A DNA stretch of 64,000 bases from Balaenoptera acutorostrata (lineage: Eukaryota > Chordata > Mammalia > Artiodactyla > Balaenopteridae). Below are positions 1 to 11,803 of the stretch, piece by piece. Location: the NCBI RefSeq assembly GCF_949987535.1, contig NC_080064.1:44039937-44103936 (forward strand), given 5' to 3'. The notes under the pieces are model-generated. The model did no database searches, had not been told where the DNA came from, and saw only the letters and a list, made by a program, of their open reading frames with translations. A program made the translations under genes and the position numbers. Numbering within the stretch: the stretch's first letter is position 1; each line of letters begins with the position of its first letter.

Positions 1-1264
1 CTAAAAATGTCTGCTAAAGATTCACTTCATTTAGGGAATTTTCCTTAAGTTCAACTTTCAGTATGACTAGAATGGGTAAGCCATAATTAAATATCTGTCT
101 TTCACCTTATCCTCCTTCCCTGGTGTTCTTGGTTTCTAACAGAAAATGGCATGTAACAAGTTTACAAAGTGATATATTTCCATCTAAAGCCCGTGATATT
201 AGTAGTAGTCTCCAAACCTTTACTATATCCCGTGATTCAGGTTGTTCTTTGATAGCAGATGGGAAGAGAGATTAGTTTTGATTTTGTTGTTTTGGGCCTA
301 TGCTAGAGCAAGCATTAAAAAGATACATGCTCATGGGGGTAAAAAGGGAGAAGAAAGATACCTGGAATGGCCTGCTCTTACATTTTACCATTGATGACCC
401 AAAGCTAACCCGTAACCCTAGCCTAACTCCTGGTTCATGTAAATGTGAAACCGAATCTTTTTGGATTTTATGGGATCTAGGTGGGCTTTATACATACCAA
501 GGTGGAAGGTGTATTGTCCTCTTAGTTTCAGTCATTTATACAAGTATTTTCTCAATCCCTTCTTTGGTTTGGCCCTATCACAGTTATTTGTCATCCACAC
601 AAATGCTACACCTAATCCTGTGAATACTATTCTTCTAGAATACCATTGACTCTCATTAATAAAATTATTAGTTCTTTACATCAGTCTCTTTGTGACTTCT
701 GTAGATTCTAGTAGGGTATTTTGTATATAGTTGATTTGCAATACGTTTTTGTTGAGTCAGTAAAAATTGTCATTTTAGTTTGAAATATAGCATTTGCTTA
801 CCAAAATAACTCCTTTAGAAGGAGAATAATTTCAGAAGCCAGCTTGTTTGTAACTATGCTCTTCATTTGTTTTCAACTATTTTTTAAACATCTCAGTACC
901 AGTTGGCATTAAAACTACCACCTCTAGCCTGGTACCTTTCCAAATATATATTTTTTAAAGTGTTTTCTCATTTCATGTTAATTTCCTCCTTTAAATGAAA
1001 AATGTACCACACACAAACTGTGATGACATTAAATAATTAACATTATACCCAGTTGGTTGAATAATGAAATTTTTAATACATGATCATTTCTGTTTGAATA
1101 TTATTAAATATTCTTATAAGAGGCAGTGTTTCTTTTTTATTTCCGTGAACCAGCTTGGAAATACGATTTCTTTTTTTAAAGGAAATACATGTTACCAGAT
1201 CTCAAGTCTCCGCTAGCCCAAATTTGGTAAACTCAGGATTTAACATTTAACACTCAGAGCATAT

Positions 1265-1765
1265 TAAGCCCATTCTCCACGCAATCTGATTTTTTATGGC
1301 CTTTACAATCTGACCTTTCTAGCTTCTTTTCACTACTTTCTTACACTAATTCTTTTTTCAACCCAAACTGATTTACTTAATTGCTCTCTCAGATTGTTGT
1401 GTTTGGGGCTGTACTTTTACTCGTTCCCCTCTTACGAATGCCCTGTTTTCCAAACTTTTTGTAAAATTGTCTTTGAAGCCCAGCCCATTTCCTCCTGCTT
1501 CCATGAATTCAAGCTTGCTGCCTCAGCCTGTAAAATACCTTTGTCCTCTCAATTTATTTTCTACTACTACATAATAGTTTTTGAATACTTATGCTATTCT
1601 GTACTGCTAGTTAGCGATTCATGTGTATTGTATCTATTTCTTATTTTTCCAACTAGATTATATACTTCTTGGAGCTATCATTTAATCTCATATTCCGCCC
1701 AATGCTTTTACAGTGGTAGATACTCACATAGCATATATTTACGGTGCTACAATAAATATATGCTA
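1265..1765 (+). mobile_element. L2 LINE fragment
   Basis: L2 3' region pattern: tggcctttacaatctgacct, then caactagattatatacttct and ttggagctatc near 1680. Strongly diverged. Confidence 0.55.
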
Positions 1766-1965
1766 CATGAATATGCTACCTACTACATATCAGGTGCTGT
1801 GCAAAGCAAGGATTTACATTGATGGAAAGAAGTGGTTTCTGCCTGAAAAAGTCAGGTAAATAAACCATTGCAATGCAGTGTAATAAATGCTTTAATAGAG
1901 ATATGAACAAGGCGCTAAAGGAGCTTTAAAGATTTATGAGAGGAAAGCATTTCTGTATAATTTCA
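1765..1965 (-). mobile_element. Possible L2 fragment (minus)
   Basis: ctacatatcaggtgctgtgc and gtaataaatgctttaataga resemble antisense L2 3' sequence. Diverged and tentative. Confidence 0.4.
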
Positions 1966-2269
1966 GGGCTGTAATTAATTAATTACATTATTTAATTAAT
2001 TAAATAATTAAATAATTTCTTATTTCTCTAATTAGACACACACATAGCACAGTAACTTGGGAAAATGCCATCATAGTTATGATCTATTAAAAAATAAACA
2101 GAAACATTAAATGAGATTATGCTTATTGATAGAATATAAGAAGGTTGTTTTAATATGGCAAATGATACTTTCTGCCAAATTTCCTCAGATAATAGTGTAA
2201 ATATGAACCTAAATAATAATGTATTGTGACGTGGTTATAAGCAGAATTTCACATGCTGTAACAAACTTT

Positions 2270-2660
2270 TTAACTTATTATTGTGGGCAAATTTCAAATA
2301 TATACAAAGTAAATAGAATAGTGTAATAAACTCTAGTGTACCCATTACCCAACTTCAGCAGTGATTGACATGCTGCCATTTTTCATTTATGTATCTTCAT
2401 TTGCTCCTCACTCCCTGCTTCATTGTTATTTTTTTACAATTTTTTGAAGATAAAATTTATACATTAAAATGTGTAGATCTTAACTGTACAGTTTTGACCA
2501 ACAGATATATCCATGTAACCACGTCTCAGTCATGATGTAGATTATAGAGCATGCCGTCTCCACAGAAAATTCCTTTGTGTTCCTTCCCGCTCAATTACTG
2601 TATCCTCATCACTGTTCTGATTTTTTTTCTACCTTAGATTAGCCCCTACCCCATGTTGTG
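2270..2660 (-). mobile_element. Possible old L1 3' fragment
   Basis: aatttcaaatatatacaaag, taccccattacc-like text and ttgaccaacagatatatcca look like an antisense ancient L1 3'UTR. I am not sure of the family. Confidence 0.35.
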
Positions 2661-3006
2661 CTGGGCCAGTCCAAGGCCTTCCCCATTATTGCCCTCCCCT
2701 CCCCAGCCCCAAAGTACAGCCTGTGGGCCACTTTAATTATGTCAACTAGATTGAGGTAGAATTCTTTTGTTGTTTGGAATGTTCTGAGATATTACCATTT
2801 GGTGATATATAATACAGGGAACAGTCTTAAATGTATTTTCTTATCCTTAGCTAAAAATTAGAAACTTCATACCCTAGGAATATTCTGTTTTCACATATCC
2901 TAGGAATATTTTAATTTCAGGGCATATTTGCAAATGTAGTTGATTAACTTAGTCCTAGCCTTATCAGTGTTACCAGCAAACTTATAATAATTATTTATTT
3001 TTTCAG

Positions 3007-5108
3007 ATGAAACCGTTTCTCCTATTTTATTGGATACAAGGTGGAATAAGATTCTAGATCCCCCTTCTCCCCGACTGTCATTTAGCCCTGCATTGGCCAG
3101 TGTGAATGAACCTACAGTTTCTGAGTCACAGCCACAACTGAAAGTCTTCTCCCTGGCTCATTCAGCTCCTCTTAACACAGAGGGAGAGGACCATTGTGCT
3201 AATGGACAGGACTGTAGTCTGAATCCAGAGATCAACACAATGTGGATTGATGAAAATGCGGTTGCAGAAGACCAGTTAATTAAGAGGAACTGTAATCAAG
3301 ATGATCAATGCAGTACTGTCGAAGTGGGAGAGAAGAAATGTGGAAACCTAGCTTGTCTGCCAGATGAGAAGAGTGTTCTTGTTGTAGCCGTCATGCATAA
3401 CTGTGACAAAAGGACATTACAAAGCGATTTGCAGGATTGTAATAATTATAATAGTCAATCCCTCATGGATGCTTTTAGCTGTTCACTGGATAACGAAAAC
3501 AGACAAACTGATCAATTTAGTTTAAGTGTAAATGGGTCCACTGAAAAAGATATGAACTCAGAGAAACAGGTGGACCCATTGAGTAGACCAAATGCAGAGG
3601 GGGATTCTGTTAAATACATATGTACTACTTCATCTGATAATCTAGCCAGTGTCTGTTCCCCTTCACAGTTACAGGATGATGAAAATATAGATAGAGACCC
3701 CACCATGTCTGTGATTACAAGTTTAACACCAGATTCAGTAATCTCATCCCAGGGAACAGATGAAGGTCCTGCTGTAAAGCAAGAGGACTCTACACCAGAT
3801 GAGGTTCTCACTGGCAGAACCAGCTCTCCTAGGACAGATCTAGGGAGTCCAAACTCCTTTTCCCACTTGAGTGAGGGGATTTTGATGAAAAAAGAGCCAG
3901 CAGAGGAAAGAACAACTGAAGAATCCATCCAGTCTGGTTTACCTTTGCTTCTCAAAGCTGACATGCCTAATGGGTCTGGCAGGGATGATAACTGTGAACA
4001 GTTTTCAGATTGCCTTGTGCCCGGTGAAGTTAGAGCTGATGAAAATGAAGGTTGTAAACATGAAGAAATTCTTGGCACTACAGAACTTCTTAATATGACA
4101 GAGCATTTCTCTGAATCTCAGGAGATGACTAATTGGAAATTGACTAAACCAAACAAGATGAATGACAGCCAAGTAAATAAAGAAAATGAGAAGTTTCTGC
4201 ACATGAATCAGCCTGAAGATACTTATGATGATAGTGGAGGAGAGTGTGATAGAATGGCAGAAGCAGGTCTAGATTTAAAACAAACTTGCATGAATGAAAG
4301 TGAAGGATGCGATTTCTCCAGTGTTATGGATACACCAGCAGCAAATTCACTATCTAATTGTTGTGATTCCTATGGAATGCAGAGCCCAGTTGTTTGTTTT
4401 GTTCCAAAGACTTTACCTTCCAAAGAAGATTCAGTAACAGAAGAAAAGGAAATAGAGGAGAGCAAGTCAGAATGCTACTCAAATATTTATGAACAGAGAG
4501 GAAATGAAGCCACAGAAGGGAGTGGACTACTTTTAAACAGCACTGGTGACCTAATGAAGAAAAATTACTTACACAATTTCTGTAGCCAAGTTCCATCAGT
4601 GCTTGGGCAATCTTCACCCAAGATAGTAGCAAACCTGCAATCTATCAGTGTTCCTTTTGGTGGTGCAAGACCCAAGCAACCTTCTAATCTTAAACTTCAA
4701 ATTCCAAAGCCATTATCAGACCATTTACAAAATGACCTTCCTGCAAACAATGGAAATAATATTAAAAACAAAAATGATGTTCTTGGGAAAGCAAAATCAG
4801 GGGAAAACTCAGCAACCAATGTATGCAATGCCTCTTTGGGAAATATCTCTATTGCTGATACAAATGGGGAACATTTAGAAAGCTATGAGTCTGGGATATC
4901 CAGTAGACAGTGCGTTGCATTACCTCCAGAAAGCCCAGATAATGATCTCAGAGCTGGTCAGTTTGGAATTTCTGCTAGAAAGCCATTTACCACTCTGGGT
5001 GAAGTGGCTCCAGTGTGGGTACCAGATTCTCAGGCTCCAAATTGCATGAAATGTGAAGCCAGGTTTACATTCACCAAAAGGAGGCATCATTGCAGAGCAT
5101 GTGGGAAG
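3007..5108 (+). CDS. ZFYVE9: ZFYVE9 (SARA) large exon A: N-terminal region and first half of FYVE finger
   Basis: SARA is an early-endosomal scaffold that binds PI3P through its FYVE finger and presents Smad2/3 to the activated TGF-beta receptor. This exon follows a polypyrimidine/cag acceptor at 3006. Its first two bases finish a split codon, then 700 codons run open to AAG at 5106-5108, followed by the donor gtaagt. The residues match SARA closely from about position 24 of the human protein as I remember it. Codons 1-660 are acidic, Ser/Asn-rich and have no recognisable fold. The FYVE domain then begins: WVPD motif at 5016-5027, a CxxC pair (Cys-Met-Lys-Cys), the basic RRHHCR PI3P-binding motif at 5079-5096, and CRACGK at the end. 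No stop or frameshift is present. There is no start codon here: residues 1 to about 24 lie in an exon upstream of the window. The paralogue ZFYVE16 (endofin) was considered, but the N-terminal sequence and downstream exons fit ZFYVE9. Confidence 0.97.
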
Positions 5109-5171
5109 GTAAGTTGTGTGTATCAGCTCAGGAATCTGGCATGTGCATTTTGTAGTTCTCAATTAGAAATT

Positions 5172-5177
5172 AATAAA
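5172..5177 (+). promoter_or_regulatory. AATAAA hexamer just inside the FYVE intron
   Basis: A canonical polyadenylation hexamer lies 63 bases past the exon A donor, near the end of the read-through frame (stop at 5190-5192). There is no clear GU-rich element downstream. It could be chance in AT-rich intron. Confidence 0.25.
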
Positions 5178-5789
5178 GGTAATATAAGGTGAACATACTT
5201 CTCGTTGAGATGACATCATAAATAGTTTTTGAACATGCAATTCTAGTAAATTTCCAAATGAAAAATGACCTCGCTGATTCTTAGTGTTTATATAATTTTT
5301 TTTTGTTGTGAAGATTTAAGCTGAATCAGTTTTCATGAATAGATGAGAACTGAGGAAGTGGTAACTTTGGTTTCTGTATTGATACTTGGTTAATGGAATA
5401 GCTTGAAATAAGGAAGTTATTCTTTTGATTTAAGAAATGTTTGTGATTGACTTTATATTTTTTAATTCTTGAGTAATTGAATATTATACTTAGAATCCAT
5501 CCCAGTTTTTGCTATAGGATTTTTGCCATTGTACTAGACATTCTGGAGCTTTCGGTGCACATATACATATATTTTTGTCTTTCCCCCCCCCATATAACTT
5601 TGATACAAAAAAGAGTTGAAGGCTGTAGATCCTTGTGACAAGGTTATAAGAATAGGTGATATTCCTTAGCTCTCCCTAAATTCTGTTAGCTAGTACCACA
5701 TCAATATACTAGTCTGTTTTTTAAACAAGAACTGTAAACAAGGAGGAAATGGGATTTTGTATTTTTAAAAAGAATGTAAGGTTTGGTGT

Positions 5790-5945
5790 CAGGTCTGAAT
5801 TTGAACTTCAGCTTTGTTACTTTTAACTATATAACTTTATTAAGCTTTATTTTTTCATAAAAAACGAATCAAAAGATAATTTTCATCGGGCTGTTGTGAA
5901 GATTAAATGAAATTACATGTAATAGTAAGTGCTCAGTAATTAACC
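5790..5945 (+). mobile_element. MIR SINE
   Basis: MIR core and tail: tttggtgtcaggtctgaatt, gggctgttgtgaagattaaa, gtaagtgctcagtaatt. Confidence 0.7.
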
Positions 5946-6761
5946 TCTGCTTCCCTTCTTGCCTGATTTATTGGTCTGTCTGTATTAATTCGGTTGCCTT
6001 CAAATTCAAGGAACAGAATATCTGGCCCTCAGTTACTTAGACAAAAGTAACATTTATTTCGTATAACAAGAGGCCTGAAAATAGAGACTCTGTTATGTCT
6101 GGGTATAGAGTCAGGATCACGGAAGTTCTCTTGGCCTTTCCCTCGTGGTCTCAAGATAGTGGCACAGCTTTAAGCATCAAGTCCAACCTGACTACTTCCC
6201 AAGTGCAGAGAAGCTGGTTGGTGGCAAAAGAGCCTATTCCTCTTGCTGCCCTCTCATCAGGGAAGAAAGAATCCCCAGCAACTTCTTTCAATTTATTGGC
6301 CAGTTCTAGACCACAGGTCCAATTTCGACCAATGACTGACAACAGGGAACAGGATTGCCAGGATTGGCTAAGATCAATCATGATTCATCCCCTGGGGCTG
6401 AGCCCAGTGTTGCCTCAACAAAAGTGGGATTCTCTTAATAAGGAAAAGGTGGAGAATGGTTCCTGGGTGGGCATTCGAAAAGGGCTACTATAGGGTCCTA
6501 GAACAAAAGAACCAAATGATGGGGAGCAGAAAGTAGTTAAAGCTGAAACTGGGCTGTTAGTCTCTGATTATTAAAATTTGGAGAAAATAATGTGTCTAAT
6601 TCCTAAATATTTCGCAGTCTGAAGTAAACCTATGGTCAGTAGCCTGAACAGTCAGTTTTCTGTTAGGGGATTAGAGTCATCATTTTTTTGTTGTTCTATG
6701 TTTTGCTTACTATGTATAACACTTTCTGAAATTTTTGCTTGTTTTTTTAAAATTTCCTTCC

Positions 6762-7142
6762 TATTTATTTATTTAGGCTGTGTCGGGTCTTAGTTGCAGC
6801 ACACGGGATCTTTCGTTGTGGCGGGTGGGCTCTTTGTTGCGGCATGCAGGCTTCTCTCTCGTTGTGGCACGTGGGCTCCAGAGCATGCAGGCTCAGTAGT
6901 TGCGGCACGTGGGCTCCAGAGTGCACAGGCTCTCTAGTTGTGGTGTGCGGGCTCTCTCATTTTGGTGCATGGGCTCCAGAGTGTGCAGGCTCAGTAGCTG
7001 CGGCGCACGGGCTCTCTAGTTGTGGCGCGCGGGCTTAGTTGCCCCACGGCATGTGGGATCTTAGTTCCCTGACCAGGGATTGAACCCGCATCCTCTGCAT
7101 TGAAAGGTGGATTCTTAATCCCTGGACCACCAGGGAAGTCCC
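6762..7142 (-). mobile_element. CHR-type tRNA-derived SINE (long form)
   Basis: Read on the minus strand it starts with the tRNA-like head (gggacttccctggtggtcca) and a B-box-like ggttcaatccctggtcaggg. It continues with the GC-rich CHR body of cac/gtg-type repeats and ends in an (AAAT)n tail, seen here as tatttatttattta at 6762. It resembles the older CHR-1/CHRL group. Confidence 0.85.
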
Positions 7143-7664
7143 AAAATTTTGCTTAAGTAAATAATAAAAATGCTTTTGTTCCAGACCAGCATATACAGAT
7201 GTAATGACTAAATAGGTAACTTAGGTGGATTCAGAAAGAAAATGGGGCAAAATGCCCCATTGCATAAGCTGAAAAATTACATGGAATTTTTGCTGAGTGG
7301 AATTTGCAGAATTTATAAATTTATGGCTTCATATGGATTATGGATTCATAGTCCATCTTTTTTTCTTTTCCCATCTCCATTTTCCTCAGGGATGTTCTAA
7401 AGATTGTTGAGGTAATGTCTGTAAAAATCCTTGAGCTCCTCAGAAGAAAGGGGCTTATAAACTTAGGTATAGTTTTTCTAGATAGTAAATTAATCAAATT
7501 ATACTTGGAATTTAGCTAGAAAAATACCCCAAGTAATGTGATTTTGTAAAATAATGTTTACTGTTGAAAAAAGAAATTTAGTTTGTTCCATTCTAATATA
7601 TCTACTATCCAGTTATTTCCAACAATTTCTTTATTTAATATCTATAGCTAATAAATTCTCTTTA

Positions 7665-7790
7665 CTGTCACAAGCATATATTAAGCATCTAATATATGAA
7701 AGGTTCTGGGCTAGGTACTGGAGATTCAAGTATACATAAATTGGAATGTATGACCTCATAGAGTTTATAATCAGAGGCACTGATTTCAGT
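7665..7790 (-). mobile_element. L2 3' fragment
   Basis: attaagcatctaatatatga, ttctgggctaggtactggag and gacctcatagagtttataat match antisense L2 tails. Confidence 0.6.
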
Positions 7791-7904
7791 GTGTGGGGAG
7801 AGGGGTATCTGGATTTCCTGTAGTTTTTCAGAAATGCTAAAAAAATCATTGTGAACTACTGATCTGAGTAGACAAACAGACCATCCCACAACAATTTATA
7901 ATAC

Positions 7905-8120
7905 AGTGTATTAAGAGCCAGTTATGTGTGCTTTATATTCATTCTCATTTAATACCCATTACTGTCTTGTAGAATGGGTGGTTAATTTTTTACTATTTGA
8001 CAGATCAAGAATTAGAGGCTCAGAGAGGTCAAGGAATATGCCCAAGGTCACACAGCTTGAAAATACTAGAGCCACCTTTAAAGCTAGGACTCTTTCCTTC
8101 AGACATACTGCTTTTCCTAG
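7905..8120 (-). mobile_element. MIR SINE
   Basis: Antisense MIR pattern: tctcatttaatacccattac, agaggctcagagaggtcaag, cccaaggtcacacagcttg. Confidence 0.8.
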
Positions 8121-8245
8121 CATCTCTCCTCATTCATAATAGCAGTATGAGCACAATGCTTTAAGAATGTTGAGAAATGAGAGCTTAATATTTCCCAGAA
8201 TGGCAGGAGGAGTCAGGAAAATCATGATACAAAAAATGACTATTT

Positions 8246-8372
8246 GGGACTTCCCTGGCGGTCCAGTGGTTAAGACTCTGCACTTCCACTGCAGGAGATG
8301 CGGGTTCCATCCCTGGTCAGGGAACTAAGATCCTGCATGTCGTGCAGTGCGGCCAAAAAAAAAAAAAAAAAA
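8246..8372 (+). mobile_element. Short CHR-type SINE with poly(A)
   Basis: The tRNA-like head (gggacttccctggcggtcc) and ggttccatccctggtcaggg box are followed directly by an 18-A tail, without the long CHR body. Near-identical flanks (aaaatgactattt at about 8233-8245 and aaagtgactgttt at about 8370-8382) are the target-site duplication. Confidence 0.88.
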
Positions 8373-8940
8373 GTGACTGTTTGGAGGAGGAGATATAAGA
8401 AAGTGGATATAATTTATGGATCAAAGTTCTAAAGTATGTAAGGAAAATGGGATCATAGCAGAGCACAGGTGGAGAATTAGCAGTAGGGAAAGGGAAATCA
8501 TCTTACAGGAGAATGGGCCATGATAAAAATGCACTTGAATATAGAAGGAGTTAATAGAAAATTGTGGGAAATTATTTAGCAAAGCATAGGGCCTATATCC
8601 AGGTCTTGATGAGTAGTAGATATTATACTTGTTACAACATTCATTTATCTTGGTATAATATCATTAAGAATAATATAAAATAATTATGTTGAATTTATGA
8701 AAGTGTTAAAATACTGCAGTTTATTTCTATATTGTTGTAATGGACATCAGGACATCTGGATTCTATTCTTGTCTTCATTGTTAATTGGAAAACTATGTCA
8801 TACTCTAAAATGCTCAGCAAATGTGAGTTTTATTTTATGACTTCACACATTATTAATTTAGATAATTGTTCCATATAGCAGCATAATCTCTACTTCGGCT
8901 GTATGATAGGTGATAAATTACAGAATAGAGAGAGTACAGA

Positions 8941-9060
8941 GGGGAGTTCCCTGGTGATCCAGTGGTTAGCACTCGGCCCTTTCACTGCCATGGCCCCAGG
9001 TTCAATTCCTGTTCAGGGAACTAAGATCCCGCAAGCCGTGTGGCGCGACCAGAGGAAAAG
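8941..9060 (+). mobile_element. Short CHR-type SINE
   Basis: It has the head gttccctggtgatccagtgg and a B-box-like ggttcaattcctgttcaggg, followed by a degenerate A-rich tail. The flanks agagagtacag and agagaaaggtacag look like a diverged target-site duplication. Confidence 0.8.
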
Positions 9061-9544
9061 AGAAAGGTACAGGGAACTCCTTTCCAGAAAGGTGCCCTCT
9101 AAGTTCAGATGATCACTGTTATTATATATCCATAATAATTTCCTATAGAAATCACTGAATCTAGCAGGATATGGGTATTCATCCTCTGTCAAGTTCCATT
9201 TGCCCTGAATATTTTGACCTCTTTTTATTTGATTATTTGACTTCAAAGGCCTAAGAAAAGCTTTTGAGTTTAAGAGTACAGGAAAGAGTTTTTTGAAAGT
9301 GGAGAAGAATTTTTAAAGGAAAAAAAAGTTTTTTATCTTTTATTGGTCATTCACAAGGCTTTATCACACTTCATCCATTACTGTCACTTATGTGGCAGGT
9401 TGTTACTTACGACATGCTAGCTGGTTAATGACTCTCTTCTATCTACTGAAGTAGACATAAGAATAGCCTTTAAAGTAAAAGTACTTGAACTGATACAACG
9501 TAGAAACTTTGTTTAGGATGGTGTGAAAGATGAGAGTAACATTT

Positions 9545-9740
9545 TTCTTAACACTTCCACTTTATGCTAGGCTTATCTGGTCTAACAACACAATTCTCTG
9601 AGATACAGTTACAGGGGAGAAAAATGTGCCTCAGAAAGGTTAGGTAACTTGCCTAAATTCTCAGAGCTTATAAATGAGAGTGCATGGATTTTAACACAAA
9701 TTTATCTGACTCCAAAGCCCTTTGCTCTTTTACTACACTG
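9545..9740 (-). mobile_element. MIR SINE
   Basis: Antisense MIR core: gcctcagaaaggttaggtaa, cttgcctaaattctcagagc, tctgactccaaagccc. Confidence 0.7.
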
Positions 9741-11286
9741 GACATAGCAACAAAATTTATCTGTATTTGGATTGCTTACTAGAAATATAAGTCATGGTCT
9801 TTGGGTGAACATTAGTTTTGGACAGTGGTAAAGGATTGGGAATTTGAAAGGAAGACAAAATGCTGAGTGATTGGTGCTATCACTTGATGGGGGAATCTAG
9901 CAAAGGTAGCAGGATTTTAGGTTTTACTTCACCTATCAGGTCTTGAACTACAAATTAGGAAAAGAACAATATGGGTGCCAAGTCCTGGAATGAGGAGAGA
10001 TTTAGTGACAGTAATATATACCACTCCAGTTTACTTACTATTTTTCCACATTAACTGACTTTAAAAGTAGAATTCAAAATAGATGAGTTTTTTTACTGTG
10101 TTTGAATAGATGGTGATTTGAATAGACAGAACAGAGAAGAGAACTGTAGGACAGGTAGTATGAAAAGAACACTGAAATGGGTATGAAACAGCTTCTGTTT
10201 CCTCTGCTGTAGAAGGAGGGGATTGCATAGACTTTATCTCTGTTTCCTTGCAGCTCTGAACGTCTGTTTAAATAAGGAAGAAAAGGAAATGGAAAGGTTT
10301 GTGCTAGCACTGATTTATCTCTGTAAAGTTATTGTTAAACATACTTGATTAACCAAGGTCACTTTGTGGGAAGAATATGCCATTAAACATTTTGAAATGT
10401 GCTGTGCTGAAAGTATGTTTTCTGGAAGTCATCTCAGTTCGACTGGGATGCTATTTATCACAGTACCACTTAAGTGGGCTATACTGGGGGTTTTATTTTG
10501 CAGTTACTCTTTCCCTTTTGATTCATTTCCAATAGTACTAATCCTTTTAGGCACACATGATCTTCATCACATTAGTTTAAAACAGATAGCTTGATGACAT
10601 GTATATTGTCAAAATGACATATTGAAAACTGATCTAGATTAATTTTTAATATAGTTCTAGAAAGCCATCTTCCTCTACACACTGGGGATTATAGGTATTT
10701 AATATATAATGAACATTTATAAATGTAATTATAAAATGTTATATTTTATATAAATGTATATAACAAAGATTTTATAGGTTTATATAATTTATATAATATT
10801 ATATATGTTTATGTATAAAATGGCAAACTACAGTCAGTATTTTACTCTGTGCTTTTAATTTGAATTACTGTTCCACAGTAGTCAGGAGTAATTTTGTCTA
10901 TAAAGGTATATAAAAGAACTATATATTTAATAATATTTTGATATTTATGTCATTATAGTGTATTTTTAGTTTAAGTGAAAAATACTTTAAAGAATTAAAA
11001 TATGTTATAAATAACTGTTGAAATTGAAAATAAAACACACATTTTTAGATGGGATGAAGAGGCCTGGTACTACTTTTATTTTAGACAAAGTAATATTTAT
11101 ATCTTGAAAGATGGCAGTCTTCTACCTACTTTTACGTATCCCTAGTCCCTAGTCCAGCTCCCTGGATGTACCTACTTTAAGAAATTAATAGTCTTTTTTT
11201 AAAGTTAAAGTACAGTTGATTTACAGTATTATGTTAGTTTCAGATGTACAACATAGTGATTCAGTATTTTTACAGATTATACTCTG

Positions 11287-11406
11287 GTTTTTTTGGCTGC
11301 ACTACATGGCTTGTAGGATCTTAGTTCCCTGACCAGGGATCGAACCCATGCCCTTGGCAGTGAAAGCACAGAGTCCTAACAACCACTGGTCCACCAGGGA
11401 ATTCCC
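11287..11406 (-). mobile_element. Short CHR-type SINE
   Basis: On the minus strand it shows the agggaattccctggtggacc head, a ggttcgatccctggtcaggg box and an A-rich tail (tttttt at 11287). It sits within the 3' end of a minus-strand L1, so it is younger than that L1. Confidence 0.85.
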
Positions 11407-11766
11407 TATATTCCATTTAAAGTTATTATAAATAATGGCTGTATTTCCCTGTACTGTATAATACATCCTTATAGCTTATTTATTTTATGCATTGTAATTT
11501 GTACTTCTTAATCCTCTACTCCTGTCTTGCCCCTCCCCTCCTCCCTCTCCCCAGTGGTAACCACTAGTTTGTTCTCTATATCTGTGAGTCTGTTTCTGTT
11601 TTGTCATATTAATTCATTTCATTTTTTAGATTCCACATATGAGTGATAACATAGAGTTTTGTCTTTCTGTGTCTGACTCTTTTCACTAAACATAATACTC
11701 TCTAGGTCCATCCATGTTGTTGTAAATGGCAGAATTTCATTCATTTTAATGGCTGAGTAATATTCC

Positions 11767-11768
<2 letters not shown>

Positions 11769-11802
<34 letters not shown>
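11769..11802 (+). repeat. (TG)n microsatellite in L1 ORF2
   Basis: About 17 TG units directly follow taatattccat in the L1. On the L1 sense strand they read as a His-Thr repeat just before EYYSAIK. Confidence 0.95.

Positions 11803-11803
<1 letters not shown>

Larger units (their letters stand above)
1..3006 (+). other. ZFYVE9: ZFYVE9 intron (3' part) upstream of exon A
   Basis: No coding exon is visible here, and the expected start peptide of SARA is not encoded. The stretch holds L2-like sequence (about 1265-1965), a low-complexity AATTAATTA tract (1970-2025), and a possible old L1 3' fragment (2270-2660). Bases 1-1260 and 2660-3000 are AT-rich and I recognise nothing in them. The intron ends in a T-rich tract with cag at 3004-3006. 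Confidence 0.85.

Noticed and set aside
1394..1822. 142-codon + strand frame
   Set aside because: It overlaps diverged L2 sequence and has no domain.
1970..2025. AATTAATTA palindromic tract as a possible regulatory site or origin
   Set aside because: Low-complexity AT sequence; nothing supports a function.
3512..4078. 188-codon minus-strand frame
   Set aside because: It is the antisense shadow of ZFYVE9 exon A.
6095..6493. 132-codon + strand frame
   Set aside because: No splice or homology support; it lies in old repeat-like intron sequence.
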